From an uncultured Candidatus Melainabacteria bacterium (lineage in GTDB: Bacteria; Cyanobacteriota; Vampirovibrionia; Gastranaerophilales; Gastranaerophilaceae): a DNA stretch of 64,000 nt. This document shows, one piece after another, positions 43,088 through 52,414 of this stretch (positions are counted from its first letter, which is position 1; each line of letters begins with the position of its first letter). Under the pieces are notes generated by a model. The model saw only the letters and a list, made by a program, of their open reading frames with translations. It did no database searches and was not told the DNA's origin. The translations under genes were made by a program, and so were the position numbers. The stretch lies in contig CAKVLI010000001.1 in assembly GCA_934757155.1 (NCBI GenBank), forward strand, positions 1-64,000, in the 5' to 3' direction.

Positions 43088-44848
43088 ATGATTCTGGACA
43101 AGGTAAATAACCCTGATGATTTAAAAAAGCTTTCATTGAGCGAACTTACACCGCTTGCAGATGAAATGCGCGACTTGATTATAAAAAAAGTAAACACAAT
43201 CGGCGGACACTTCGGACCAAATTTGGGAATGATAGAAGCGACTATTGCTTATCACTACGTATTCAATGCGCCTCAAGACAAGATTGTGTTTGACGTTTCA
43301 CACCAATGCTATCCGCACAAAATTCTCACAGGAAGAAAGGAAGGCTTTTTGAACCCTGAAAATTACTTAAAATACACAGGTTACACAGCTCCGGAAGAGA
43401 GCTCACACGACTTGTTCAAAGTCGGTCACACTTCAACTTCTGTATCTTTAGCTACTGGTGTTGCAAAAGCCAGAGATTTGAGAGGAGAACATTTTAACGT
43501 AACTGCACTAATCGGTGACGGCTCTTTGAGCGGCGGAGAAGCTTTAGAAGGTTTAGACAATGCTGCTACATTAGGCAGCAACATAATTATCGTTGTAAAC
43601 GACAACGACCAATCAATCGCAGAAAACCACGGCGGTTTGTACAGTAATTTGAAAAAATTGAGAGAAACTGAAGGTAAATACGAAGACAACTTCTTCAAAA
43701 CACTCGGTTTTGATTACTATTTTGTAAAAGACGGAAACAATATTGAAGAGCTTATCGAAATGTTCAAAAGGGTTAAAGATATTGACCATCCGACCGTTGT
43801 TCATATGTGTACTCTAAAAGGTCACGGCTGCAAGGTTGCGGAAGAAAATAAAGAAGCTTTCCACTGGATTTTACCGGGGACTCTGGATGTAAACAAACCG
43901 GCAATAACAATGGAAGAAAATTACACCTCAATCACAAGAGATTACATCTATAAAAAAGCCGAAAAAGACCCGACATTCATCGTTGTAAACGCAGGTACTC
44001 CGGGGGTATTCGGGTTTGATAAAGATTTCAGAAACAAACTTGGCAAACAATATACAGACGTAGGTATCGCCGAAGAGCACGCAGTTGCATACTCTGCAGC
44101 ACTTGCCAAAGGCGGTGCAAAGCCTATTTTGGCGATAATGAGTTCTTTTGTACAAAGAACATACGACCAGATGTCACAAGATTTGTGTTTGAATAATTCT
44201 CCAATGACAATGCTTGTGTACTGGGGCGGAATCAGCGCGGCAGATGCGACACACCTCTGTGTATTCGATATTCCTTTGATGTCAAACATTCCAAACCTTG
44301 TTTATCTTTCTCCGACCACAAAGGAAGAACACTTAGCAATGCTGAATTGGGCAGTTGAACAAAATGAACATCCTGTTGCAATAAGAGTTCCAACCTGCGG
44401 ACTTGTAAGCACCGGAATTGAAGACAAAACAGATTATTCAATTTTGAACAAATACAAGGTCGAAAACTTTGGCGAAAAAGTCGCCATAATCGGTGCAGGT
44501 AATTTCTACTCTCTTGCAAAAGACGTAGCAAAAGAAATCGGTGGAAATCCTACAATTATTAATCCGAGATTTTTGAGCGGAGTAGACAAAGAGCTACTTG
44601 AAAGTTTGAAAGAAAACCACAAGCTTGTAATCACACTTGAAGACGGTGTTCTAGACGGCGGTTTCGGTGAAAAAATCACAAGATTTTACGGAAATTCTGA
44701 TATGAAAGTACTGAATTTCGGTGCTAAAAAAGAATTTACAGACAGAACTCCACTTGACGTTCTTTATGAAAGATATCACCTTACAAAAGAACTTATCGTG
44801 GAAGATGCTCGCAAATGCTTAGGAGAAGCTTATGCACTACACAATTAA
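43088..44848 (+). CDS. 1-deoxy-D-xylulose-5-phosphate synthase-like ThDP enzyme
   Basis: AGAAGGAG precedes ATG 43088. Dxs makes DXP from pyruvate and glyceraldehyde-3-phosphate for isoprenoids and thiamine. ThDP residues are present: SHQCYPHKILTGR (His), GDGSLSGGEALEG with VNDNDQS (Mg2+), and the catalytic Glu in VGIAEEHAVAY. But at 586 aa it is shorter than usual, and the donor-phosphate-binding motif DRAGLVG-x-DG is VYWGGISAADA, lacking the Arg (E. coli Arg420). QRTYDQ and AIRVP are retained. It may be a divergent Dxs or an enzyme with another acceptor. A MerR gene overlaps its 3' end. Confidence 0.85.
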   Translation: MILDKVNNPDDLKKLSLSELTPLADEMRDLIIKKVNTIGGHFGPNLGMIEATIAYHYVFNAPQDKIVFDVSHQCYPHKILTGRKEGFLNPENYLKYTGYTAPEESSHDLFKVGHTSTSVSLATGVAKARDLRGEHFNVTALIGDGSLSGGEALEGLDNAATLGSNIIIVVNDNDQSIAENHGGLYSNLKKLRETEGKYEDNFFKTLGFDYYFVKDGNNIEELIEMFKRVKDIDHPTVVHMCTLKGHGCKVAEENKEAFHWILPGTLDVNKPAITMEENYTSITRDYIYKKAEKDPTFIVVNAGTPGVFGFDKDFRNKLGKQYTDVGIAEEHAVAYSAALAKGGAKPILAIMSSFVQRTYDQMSQDLCLNNSPMTMLVYWGGISAADATHLCVFDIPLMSNIPNLVYLSPTTKEEHLAMLNWAVEQNEHPVAIRVPTCGLVSTGIEDKTDYSILNKYKVENFGEKVAIIGAGNFYSLAKDVAKEIGGNPTIINPRFLSGVDKELLESLKENHKLVITLEDGVLDGGFGEKITRFYGNSDMKVLNFGAKKEFTDRTPLDVLYERYHLTKELIVEDARKCLGEAYALHN

Positions 44849-45251
44849 GGAAGTTGCTGACAAAATGGATATCTCGGAACACACTCTGAGATTTTGGGCA
44901 AAAAGCGGGTTCTTTCCTTTTATCACAAGGGATAAGAACAACGTTAGACTCTTTTCGGAAAATGATTTAAACTGGGTCAGAATTGTAAAATGCCTGCGCT
45001 CAGTCGGCACCGAAAACAAGGCTATCAAGCGCTATATCGACCTTTGTATAATCGGAGATTCCACCATTCAAGAACGCTACCAGATAATTCTTGATACAAA
45101 GAAAAAAGCTTACGAGCAAATGGAAGAGCTTCAAAAACAACTTGCACTTCTTGATTATAAAGAGAATTTTTACAAAAACCTCATAAAAAATAATCTTGAA
45201 GACAGTTGGAATCCGATAAATCAAATAAAATCAGATAAAGAAGCAGTTTAG
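44832..45251 (+). CDS. MerR-family transcriptional regulator
   Basis: AGGAG precedes ATG 44832, which overlaps the Dxs-like gene by 17 bases. The 139-aa protein has the MerR HTH (YTIKEVADKMDISEHTLRFW, then an FITRDKNNVRLFSENDLNWV wing) and a helical dimerisation region with TKKKAYEQMEELQKQLALLD. No metal-binding Cys is present, so its ligand is probably organic or none. By coupling it likely controls this operon. Confidence 0.93.
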   Translation: MHYTIKEVADKMDISEHTLRFWAKSGFFPFITRDKNNVRLFSENDLNWVRIVKCLRSVGTENKAIKRYIDLCIIGDSTIQERYQIILDTKKKAYEQMEELQKQLALLDYKENFYKNLIKNNLEDSWNPINQIKSDKEAV

Positions 45252-45254
45252 ATT

Positions 45255-45285
45255 AAAAAGGCGGAGTTCAAACCTTCGCCTTTTA
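45255..45285. terminator. bidirectional Rho-independent terminator
   Basis: AAAAGGCG (45256-45263) pairs with CGCCTTTT (45277-45284), with A/T runs on both sides. It lies between the convergent MerR and TolC genes and slightly overlaps the latter's stop. Confidence 0.8.
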
Positions 45286-46542
45286 TATATCTTCGTTAGT
45301 TAATACATCGCATCCCATATCCTGAATTAACTCCAGATACGAATAAAAATGCCTGTGCAGAGTCGTTAAATACTCACTCAAGACCTCTTGATGCCCGTTT
45401 TCGTTGATAACTAAATCCGTATACGAGTTTTTACATTTAATATATCCTTGAGTTGAAAGCTCAACAATTTTCGCTGATTCCTCCAATATTTTCTTGGAAT
45501 GTTCCATATTTTCGGCAGAATATTTGAAAATATTGTAATCTTTTTTCAATTCATACTTAAGCTGGTATTCATAAGCTTTTCTGTTAACTTTGTTTCTCTC
45601 AAGAAAAACCTGAGCTTTCATTATATCCGGTGTAAAGTTATATAAAATAGGTAAATCCATCCCAAATCCGACGAACGCACCGCCAAAATCATTAGGTGCA
45701 TGCCTGTGAGCCTGCCACGCATAACCGCCTGCAACGCTTATATCAGGGATTCTGTTTCTTTTTTGTAAAGTCACTTCTTCTTGCGCCTTGTCAACATTTT
45801 TATCAGAAATCTTTATTAAAAAACTGTTTTTTAGCGCAATTTTTTCAAGAGAATTATATTCCGGAAGCTTTATATTCAAAAAATCCCAGTCTGCTAGAAG
45901 GGTGGACTCTTTTGTATCATACATAACAGAATCGTCACCTGTATTCAGAATTTTATTGAGTTCGAATTGTTTAGCTAAAAGGGTTGATTTCGCTCTGTTA
46001 ACCGCTATCAACTGCTGCGCATATTGAATATCAGCCTTCAAATTATCAATTTCGTAAGAAGGATATTTAGGTTTGTCGGTCGTAATCTGTACCAAATTTT
46101 TGAACAGCTTCAAACGCTCTTCCTGTATATTGTACACGGACTTAGCGTACAATATATCAAAATATGCCTGCATAACTTGCAGTTTATAGTTATGCTCTGC
46201 CTGTTTAAGCTCGGTTTCTTTAATCACGTATTCTTCTTGCGCAACTTTTTTACGAACAGAACGTTTCATAATCTCTATTGGCAGCATAACTCCAGCCTGA
46301 GAAGAGTTCCCGAGGGCAACATTGCCCATAACGACATTGGATTGAATTTCAGGGTTTTTGAGTTTGTTAGCGATTTTAATATCAATTTCAGCCGCTTTAA
46401 GCTCCATTCGCTTTGCTTTCAAATCGCAATTTTCTTTAATTCCGATATCAACAATTTCGTCCAAACCAAGATTAACAACATTCGCAAACGCGCTTGTCGT
46501 AGTCGTCAAAATCAAAGCCAGTGTGATAAAGAACCTCTTCAT
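45283..46542 (-). CDS. TolC-family outer-membrane efflux protein
   Basis: A signal peptide (MKRFFITLALILTTTTSAFA) opens the 419-aa protein. The mature sequence follows the OEP pattern of two internal repeats: LDEIVDIGIKENCDLKAKRMEL with AEIDIKIANKLKNPEI, QAYFDILYAKSVYNIQ, then KNSFLIKISDKNVDKAQEE and NRIPDISVAGGYAW, each a long helix followed by barrel strands. It should form the outer-membrane channel of a tripartite exporter. No fusion protein or inner-membrane pump is beside it. A TATG-T-TAGAAT -10 sits nine bases from the ATG. Confidence 0.92.
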   Translation of the reverse strand: MKRFFITLALILTTTTSAFANVVNLGLDEIVDIGIKENCDLKAKRMELKAAEIDIKIANKLKNPEIQSNVVMGNVALGNSSQAGVMLPIEIMKRSVRKKVAQEEYVIKETELKQAEHNYKLQVMQAYFDILYAKSVYNIQEERLKLFKNLVQITTDKPKYPSYEIDNLKADIQYAQQLIAVNRAKSTLLAKQFELNKILNTGDDSVMYDTKESTLLADWDFLNIKLPEYNSLEKIALKNSFLIKISDKNVDKAQEEVTLQKRNRIPDISVAGGYAWQAHRHAPNDFGGAFVGFGMDLPILYNFTPDIMKAQVFLERNKVNRKAYEYQLKYELKKDYNIFKYSAENMEHSKKILEESAKIVELSTQGYIKCKNSYTDLVINENGHQEVLSEYLTTLHRHFYSYLELIQDMGCDVLTNEDI

Positions 46543-46618
46543 ACAAAATGTATTCTAACATAAAAAAATTTTTAAATTTAAGTAGCAAATTATTTTTTGT
46601 TCATGTTTTCTATACCAT

Positions 46619-47386
46619 ATGGTCAATGTTTCTATCAATAAAAGTAAAATGTTTTTACCGCTTTCAAGCGCAAAAGGCACAACAGAGCAAAGATTAGAAA
46701 AAGCTCGTTCTTTAAATCTGAAATTCTACAAAAATTTACAAGACAGATTTGTCAAACGCGAAGTAAAACCGGGAGCATTTAAACAAGAACTTCAAAAAGC
46801 AGCCGGAGTAAATATTGGGGTAGAGGTAGTAGAGGTTCTCCATAAAGATAATGTGCCATTCACTCATATGGTTTCCAATGCCAATTCTAAAAAAATCAAG
46901 ATTGACAAGTATATGTTTTCCCTTCCGTATGCACGGTTAAATGACCGAATAGAAAAAAGTTCCGCACCTAAATTTCTACGCACAACTCAAAAGTTTTTTA
47001 ACGAAATATTGAACCCAAAATTTTTAACTCGTAAAGTTACAATGTTAAACAAATACGATAATTTTTCTGAAACAACAAAATTTTATTCCGAAAATATTTC
47101 TGGAAAAAATCACCTAGATGCAAAACCTCTTGAAAAATTTTTAAGTAACAAATCTGCACAAGAACAAATTGATATACTTCAACACTTCCGCTACAATCTT
47201 TTATCCGAAGAAAATATTCGCAATGCGGATTTTCAAATTGATAAATTAATAGAAAAATTAGATAATTTGCGTTATGAAAACAAGAATTATGATTTGAGTG
47301 TCTATAACTATGACAACAAAAAGTCCATCTTGAACAATAAACTTGCTGAGCTTCTTAAACAAGCAAGAGAAAATCTTATTAAGTAA
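46619..47386 (+). CDS. hypothetical protein (255 aa)
   Basis: ATG 46619 lies in CCATATGG with no Shine-Dalgarno. The product (MVNVSINKSKMFLPLSSAKG...) is strongly basic and mostly helical, with a short beta segment near 70-105 (VEVVEVLHKDNVPFTHMVSN). No signal peptide, membrane segment or motif is evident. It is followed, same strand, 84 bases on, by the membrane zincin. No family recognised. Confidence 0.55.
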   Translation: MVNVSINKSKMFLPLSSAKGTTEQRLEKARSLNLKFYKNLQDRFVKREVKPGAFKQELQKAAGVNIGVEVVEVLHKDNVPFTHMVSNANSKKIKIDKYMFSLPYARLNDRIEKSSAPKFLRTTQKFFNEILNPKFLTRKVTMLNKYDNFSETTKFYSENISGKNHLDAKPLEKFLSNKSAQEQIDILQHFRYNLLSEENIRNADFQIDKLIEKLDNLRYENKNYDLSVYNYDNKKSILNNKLAELLKQARENLIK

Positions 47387-47469
47387 TATTACAATCTTTT
47401 ATATTTTAAGCAATTTTTTGATGGATGAGGTGTTTAATAAATTAGTGTAAACAACAAAACAGGCAATGT

Positions 47470-48303
47470 GTGATAAACAGAATTTCAAATACTTTTTATG
47501 ACGGGAATTCATACTATATTCCACGCTCACAGGAAGATGCAGAAACAGGTTTTGTTTTGGCATCCCTAGCTTCCGGTGCGATTATGGGAACATTACCGTT
47601 TTTCTCAAAACCGTTTCAAAAGCAAATGCGAAAAGAGCATGCAAATAATCATTTGTACAAGAGTATATTCGAAAAGAGTATAAAAAACTCCGGTTTGGAA
47701 AAAAATGGATTAAAGTTTGAACACACTAATTTTACAAAAGAAGATTTAGCAAAGCTCGGTACAAAACTAGAAGCACAAATTGTTAACAAAGATATTAAAG
47801 CCGGTATGAATGCCTGTTATGTACCCAAATTCAAAACAGTATTACTGAACGGAGAGAAAGCCACTATCTCCGGATTCCATGAACTCGGACACGCAATGAA
47901 TCACCTGCAAAGTAAAATTGGAAAGTTTTTACAATCATTAAGAAAACCCGGATACGCAATCGCCGGTTTAATGGGTACGTTAGCTCTGTTTAGCAGGCCT
48001 AAACCTAAGGAAGCAAAACGAGATTTGGGTGATTTTGCCTTGGATAATTGCGGTAAAATAGCGTTTATATCTCTATTGCCGACCGTAGCAGAAGAGGCTC
48101 TCGCAAGCTACAAAGGAGTTAAACTCGCTAAAGCAAACGGATTAAGTGACAAACTTATCAAAAATCTCAAAAAATTCTACGGAAAAGCTCTGATAAGCTA
48201 CTTTGGTTATGCTGTTGCAACTGGAATCGCAGTATTCACAGCAAGCAAAATCACAGAGTATTTCACACGACCTAAAAAAGTAACTCTCGACAGTAATTAT
48301 TAA
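47470..48303 (+). CDS. membrane-bound HEXXH zinc metallopeptidase-like protein
   Basis: The 277-aa protein starts at GTG 47470 (MINRISNTFYDGN, a variant of the recurring signature). His137-E-L-G-His141 (ISGFHELGHAMNHLQ) is a canonical zinc site, and Glu208/Glu209 in PTVAEEALASYKG could be the third ligand. Hydrophobic helices at about 30-46, 158-172, 190-208 and 241-262 suggest membrane embedding. The arrangement resembles M48/YugP-like membrane zincins, but I cannot assign a family. No Shine-Dalgarno before the GTG, so an internal start is possible, though the upstream residues fit. Adjacent genes are unassigned. Confidence 0.6.
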   Translation: MINRISNTFYDGNSYYIPRSQEDAETGFVLASLASGAIMGTLPFFSKPFQKQMRKEHANNHLYKSIFEKSIKNSGLEKNGLKFEHTNFTKEDLAKLGTKLEAQIVNKDIKAGMNACYVPKFKTVLLNGEKATISGFHELGHAMNHLQSKIGKFLQSLRKPGYAIAGLMGTLALFSRPKPKEAKRDLGDFALDNCGKIAFISLLPTVAEEALASYKGVKLAKANGLSDKLIKNLKKFYGKALISYFGYAVATGIAVFTASKITEYFTRPKKVTLDSNY

Positions 48304-49271
48304 GAAGATAATTCAGTAATAACTTCTCCATTACTGTTATACAGGCGCACATCTTTTCTGTCTCCGTTCTCATAATCCGCTTGAAGTGAGTTCAAAAGCT
48401 CATAATTTTCGTTATAAACTTTTTCACCTACTTTTGCGCCATTTTCATCATATTCACTGATTATGCTGACACTATCAATATCATCGGTTGAGTTATAATA
48501 TGTAAATCTTGAAATATTCGCGCCATCATAGTTTACGGAAATACTCATTTTTGTTTTTCCGTCATTATCATAAAAAACATGTTCTCTTCGGAAATTTGAT
48601 TCACCCTCGCCGCTTTCCTTGATAACAGAAACAATTTTTCCGTTTGAATCCTTCATCTCGTATTTAATCGGCTCTTTAGAATCATAATTCCATGTTTCTG
48701 TGAATTTTACACCGCCTTTTTCATCATAAGCAATGTGTTTTAACGGTTTTGAAGCATCTTCAAACGTCCATTCATCAACCTGATTTGTAACTTCACCATT
48801 TTGTCCTGAATAACCGACTCTATGAAGTGTGCTTGTGCCGTCTTCAGATATTTCCGCAATTTCAATATCGTGTCTTGAATAAGTATTGGTTTGACTTATA
48901 GGGTTTTGCAAGATAACAAAAGTTTTATTTTTCGCTTTGTCATATTTTAAGAAGTAAAAACCTTGCGCTTCTTCAAAAATTTCATCCACAGTTTTCTTTG
49001 CTTCTGGAGAAATTTGCATAATCTGTGTGATAGAATAAAGCGGCATGTCATAAGGGGTGGATGAATACAAATCAACATGGGGTTTTTCCAGTTCTGCAGG
49101 TGTTGTTACCACAGGCTTCATAGGCTGTTTGGAAGGCAATGTCACCGCATTATTTTGAACCGCCACTCTCGTCTGTACCGTATCACGCGTAGTATACATA
49201 TATAAACCATACGCAGCACCCAGCACTAACGCCCCGCCAACAGTTCCGATTATTACCTTTTTTTTATCCAT
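48300..49271 (-). CDS. N-terminally anchored beta-rich repeat protein
   Basis: AGAGGG precedes ATG 49271. An N-terminal membrane anchor (VIIGTVGGALVLGAAYGLYMY) is followed by a Pro/Thr-rich linker (about 30-75) and about 230 residues of irregular short beta repeats with motifs such as Y-D-x-x-G-x and G-x-V-x-x (HIAYDEKGGVKFTETWNYD, SEYDENGAKVGEKVYNENYE), resembling RHS/YwqK-type repeats. The soluble part should lie outside the cytoplasm. Unknown function. Convergent with the zincin gene (four-base overlap). Confidence 0.6.
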   Translation of the reverse strand: MDKKKVIIGTVGGALVLGAAYGLYMYTTRDTVQTRVAVQNNAVTLPSKQPMKPVVTTPAELEKPHVDLYSSTPYDMPLYSITQIMQISPEAKKTVDEIFEEAQGFYFLKYDKAKNKTFVILQNPISQTNTYSRHDIEIAEISEDGTSTLHRVGYSGQNGEVTNQVDEWTFEDASKPLKHIAYDEKGGVKFTETWNYDSKEPIKYEMKDSNGKIVSVIKESGEGESNFRREHVFYDNDGKTKMSISVNYDGANISRFTYYNSTDDIDSVSIISEYDENGAKVGEKVYNENYELLNSLQADYENGDRKDVRLYNSNGEVITELSS

Positions 49272-49333
49272 ATCTTTACCCTCTTACAATTAATATTATA
49301 GTTTTGAATTTCCGTGTGCGCAATAGTATTTTT

Positions 49334-49344
49334 TGTGATAAAAT
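49334..49344 (+). promoter_or_regulatory. extended -10 promoter for leaderless nanE
   Basis: TGTGATAAAAT (TG-extended TAAAAT) ends seven bases before ATG 49352. No Shine-Dalgarno. Confidence 0.55.
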
Positions 49345-49351
49345 TCAAGAC

Positions 49352-50023
49352 ATGACTATCATTGAAAAATTAAAGGGGAATGTTATAGTTTCATCTCAGG
49401 CAATGCCTGGCGAGCCGTTTTATGACGAAAAATGTATGATGGCTATGATGCAATCCGTAATTAACGGAGGTGCAGCAGGCTTGAGAGTTGCAGGCGCAAG
49501 AGATGTAAGAAATGCAAAGAAGTTCGGTGTGCCTGTTATCGGTCTGACAAAACCGGAAAAACTCCCTGAAAACTGGAAAAGTGTTGTTTATATCACACCA
49601 ACTTTAAAAGAAGTTAGAGAACTTATTGACGCAGACGCTGATATCATTGCATTTGATGGCACTCCTAGAAAAAGAGAAAACTGCAATCTAAAAGATATTA
49701 TTGAAGAAATTCACACTTCCAAGAAGCTCGCAATGGCTGATATTTCTACCTTGCAAGAAGGAATTGAGGCAGATAAATTAGGCGCGGATATTATTTCTAC
49801 CACACTTTCAGGCTACACTGATGAATCAGGAGAAAAAGGTGACAAACCTGATTTTGAGCTTTTGGCAGAGTTAGTAAAAGCTACTTCCAAACCGGTTATT
49901 TTAGAGGGACGAATTTGGTCACCAGATGAAGTCAAAAAAGCTTTCGAGCTTGGTGCTCACTCAGTTGTAATAGGTTCTGCCATAACCAGACCGCAGCTAA
50001 TAACAAGGAGATTTATCAGATGA
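49352..50023 (+). CDS. nanE: N-acylglucosamine-6-phosphate 2-epimerase
   Basis: NanE interconverts ManNAc-6-P and GlcNAc-6-P. The TIM-barrel motifs are present: VIVSSQAMPGEPFYD near the start, GLRVAGARDV, PVIGLTKPE, DADIIAFDGTPRKR and the phosphate-binding GAHSVVIGSAITRP. I chose ATG 49352 because homology begins there and a leaderless promoter ends seven bases before it; in-frame extension to 49304 lies within that promoter. The stop overlaps the ROK kinase start by four bases. Confidence 0.93.
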   Translation: MTIIEKLKGNVIVSSQAMPGEPFYDEKCMMAMMQSVINGGAAGLRVAGARDVRNAKKFGVPVIGLTKPEKLPENWKSVVYITPTLKEVRELIDADADIIAFDGTPRKRENCNLKDIIEEIHTSKKLAMADISTLQEGIEADKLGADIISTTLSGYTDESGEKGDKPDFELLAELVKATSKPVILEGRIWSPDEVKKAFELGAHSVVIGSAITRPQLITRRFIR

Positions 50024-50901
50024 AAAAAGCTTTGGCATTTGATATAGGCGGGACAAAAATTTACAGCACAATTATTGATGAAACAGGGAAAATCGTCTCT
50101 GATATCGATAAGTTTTCGACTCCGAAAACCTTAGAAGGGATTTTGGGAATTTTAAAAAGACAAATAAAAAAATACGAAAATGAAGTTGATAAAATCGCAA
50201 TCGCAACTGCAGGCGCCGTAAATAACGAAAATACAGCTGTTATCGGCTCAACCGGAAACCTCGTAAAAAGTTATCCGACAATTGATTTTCAGAGCCTAAG
50301 CTCTAAAAGGGTTTTCCTTGAAAATGATGCAAACGCTGCTGCATGGGCAGAATACAAAGTCGGCGCATCAAAAGGATCAAAAGTTTCTGTTATGCTGACT
50401 TTCGGGACAGGAGTCGGTGGCGGAATTATTATAAACAACAAACTTTTAAAAGGAAAATCAGGTTCTGCAGGAGAAATGCATTTCAAAATGTATCCGGATA
50501 AACGCAGACGCTGTACTTGCGGAAGCTGGGATTGTTACGAAGCTTACGCATCAGGCACAGCTCTGAAACACGACGCGGAAGAAATGTTGAATAACCCTGA
50601 TGTTACTACTTATGACGTTATGGAAGGGGTTAAAAACGGCGATAAAAAGATGCTAGAAATATTTGACCGCTGGCAAAATGACATCAAAATCGGGATTAAC
50701 GGCTTAATAAATCTTTTTGATCCTGATTGCGTAGTTCTTTCAGGCTCTATGGCACAATTCCTTGACCCTGAAAAAATCGAAAAAGAAGTTAATACTGATA
50801 TTGTAACCACACCTGCATCTATAAGATTAGCTACCGCAGGAAATTATTCAGGCATGATAGGGGCAGCTCTCCTTGCTTTTGAGGAGGATTTGAATGGGTA
50901 A
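50020..50901 (+). CDS. ROK-family sugar kinase (probable N-acetylmannosamine kinase)
   Basis: The 293-aa protein starts with the ATP-binding DIGGTKI motif and has ENDANAAAWAEYKVG, LTFGTGVGGG (phosphate-2 loop) and the ROK zinc site C-x-C-G-x-x-x-C-x-E-x-Y (CTCGSWDCYEAY). Coupling to nanE (ATGA overlap) argues for ManNAc kinase (NanK), but glucokinase activity cannot be excluded. The pair feeds amino sugars into GlcNAc-6-P. No neuraminate lyase or transporter is nearby, which suits salvage of internal ManNAc. Confidence 0.88.
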   Translation: MKKALAFDIGGTKIYSTIIDETGKIVSDIDKFSTPKTLEGILGILKRQIKKYENEVDKIAIATAGAVNNENTAVIGSTGNLVKSYPTIDFQSLSSKRVFLENDANAAAWAEYKVGASKGSKVSVMLTFGTGVGGGIIINNKLLKGKSGSAGEMHFKMYPDKRRRCTCGSWDCYEAYASGTALKHDAEEMLNNPDVTTYDVMEGVKNGDKKMLEIFDRWQNDIKIGINGLINLFDPDCVVLSGSMAQFLDPEKIEKEVNTDIVTTPASIRLATAGNYSGMIGAALLAFEEDLNG

Positions 50902-51109
50902 AGCTAAAAGAAGAAGCCTTAAGCAGGGTGTCCAAGACAAATTTCAATATATGACAAGGGAATCTGCACTTGATTCTGTCATCAAAAACATTGATAACAA
51001 AAAGGAAATCATAGATACAATAACGCTTTTCGGCTTTACTGCAGAAGAAATGCTTGAAGCGGGTGCAGCTTATGAGGATGTAATGGCGTTCGGCGGACTT
51101 GTAAGTTAG
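50894..51109 (+). CDS. small hypothetical protein (71 aa)
   Basis: GAGGA precedes ATG 50894, and the gene overlaps the ROK kinase by eight bases. A basic N-terminus (MGKAKRRSLKQGVQDKF) leads into a helical region ending with FTAEEMLEAGAAYEDVMAFG. No recognised family. The coupling suggests translation with the nanE operon. Confidence 0.55.
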   Translation: MGKAKRRSLKQGVQDKFQYMTRESALDSVIKNIDNKKEIIDTITLFGFTAEEMLEAGAAYEDVMAFGGLVS

Positions 51110-51166
51110 AGTTTTAGCTATTATAATAATTATGAGGATATAGGGAATTTATAAGGGGGAGTGAAT

Positions 51167-52402
51167 ATGGAATTAGATAAAGTACAAGCTACTGATAGCG
51201 AGCTTGCAGATTATATTGAAGAAGAATTAAAACGTCAACAAACGACTATTGAACTTATTGCGAGTGAAAATTTCACCTCTCCGGCGGTTATGCAAGCATG
51301 CGGAACCGTTTTGACTAACAAATACGCTGAAGGAAAACCTCACAAACGTTATTACAACGGTTGTGACGTTATTGATAAGATTGAAGAACTTGCTCAAAAG
51401 AGAGCATGCAAATTGTTTAATATGGCACACGCTAATGTTCAGCCGCACTCAGGCGCACAAGCCAATATGGCTGTATTTATGGCAGTGCTTAAGCCCGGTG
51501 ACAGAGTTTTGGGAATGGATTTGTCTAACGGCGGTCACTTGAGCCACGGTTCACCGGTAAACTTCTCCGGCATGTATTTTGATGTAAAAAGCTATGGTAT
51601 TGATTCAAACGGCTTAATCGATTACGAAAATGTTCGTCAAATGGCACTTGAACACAAACCAAAATTAATAATTTGCGGTGCAAGCAACTACTCAAAAATT
51701 ATTGATTTCAAAAAATTCAGAGAAATCGCAGACGAAGTCGGTGCATACTTGTTAGCCGATATCGCCCACATTGCGGGACTTATCGCAGGCGGAGTCCATC
51801 CGTCACCTGCAGGTTATGCACACTTTGTAACCACCACCACACACAAAACCCTTCGCGGACCTAGAGGCGGTATCATTATGTGTGATGAAGAATTTGCTCA
51901 AATGGTTGATAAAGCGGTATTCCCAGGATGCCAGGGCGGACCTTTGGAACACATTATCGCAGGTAAGGCTGTAGCGTTAAAAGAAGCTTTGTCAGACGAT
52001 TTCAAAGAATATGCAAAACAAATCGTTAAAAACGCTAAAGCTATGGCTCAAGGACTTATTGATAACGGAATGGACATAGTAGGCGGTATGACCGAAAACC
52101 ACTTAATGACACTTGATTTAAGAAAAACAGGCAAAACCGGTAAAGATATGGCGAACGTTCTTGAAAGAGTTGGAATCACTGCAAACAAAAACACTGTTCC
52201 AAACGACCCTCAAAGCCCGTTCGTAACAAGCGGTATCAGACTCGGCTCTGCAGCAATGACTACAAGAGGATTCAAAGAAGACGATATGAGGGAAGTCGCA
52301 AGAATTATCTCAGAAGCAATTAAAAATTCTGAAAACGAAGAAATCTTAGAAAAATTGAGAGCGGATTCATTAAAGCTTTGCGAAAAATATCCGCTGTACT
52401 AA
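51167..52402 (+). CDS. glyA: serine hydroxymethyltransferase
   Basis: GlyA converts serine and THF to glycine and 5,10-methylene-THF. AAGGGGGAG favours ATG 51167 over an in-frame GTG at 51161. The PLP lysine is Lys227 in [27 protein letters not shown], the [11 protein letters not shown]-ring segment and [14 protein letters not shown] are also typical. 411 aa is the usual bacterial length. It sits before the WecA-type gene (12-base gap) and is functionally linked to the folate cyclo-ligase at 6453. Confidence 0.97.
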   Translation: MELDKVQATDSELADYIEEELKRQQTTIELIASENFTSPAVMQACGTVLTNKYAEGKPHKRYYNGCDVIDKIEELAQKRACKLFNMAHANVQPHSGAQANMAVFMAVLKPGDRVLGMDLSNGGHLSHGSPVNFSGMYFDVKSYGIDSNGLIDYENVRQMALEHKPKLIICGASNYSKIIDFKKFREIADEVGAYLLADIAHIAGLIAGGVHPSPAGYAHFVTTTTHKTLRGPRGGIIMCDEEFAQMVDKAVFPGCQGGPLEHIIAGKAVALKEALSDDFKEYAKQIVKNAKAMAQGLIDNGMDIVGGMTENHLMTLDLRKTGKTGKDMANVLERVGITANKNTVPNDPQSPFVTSGIRLGSAAMTTRGFKEDDMREVARIISEAIKNSENEEILEKLRADSLKLCEKYPLY

Positions 52403-52414
52403 TTCGAGGTAATA

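Noticed and set aside
46540..46560. TATG-T-TAGAAT before the TolC gene as another leaderless promoter
   Set aside because: The spacing to ATG is nine bases, so a two- to three-base leader is more likely; it was not counted with the strict cases.
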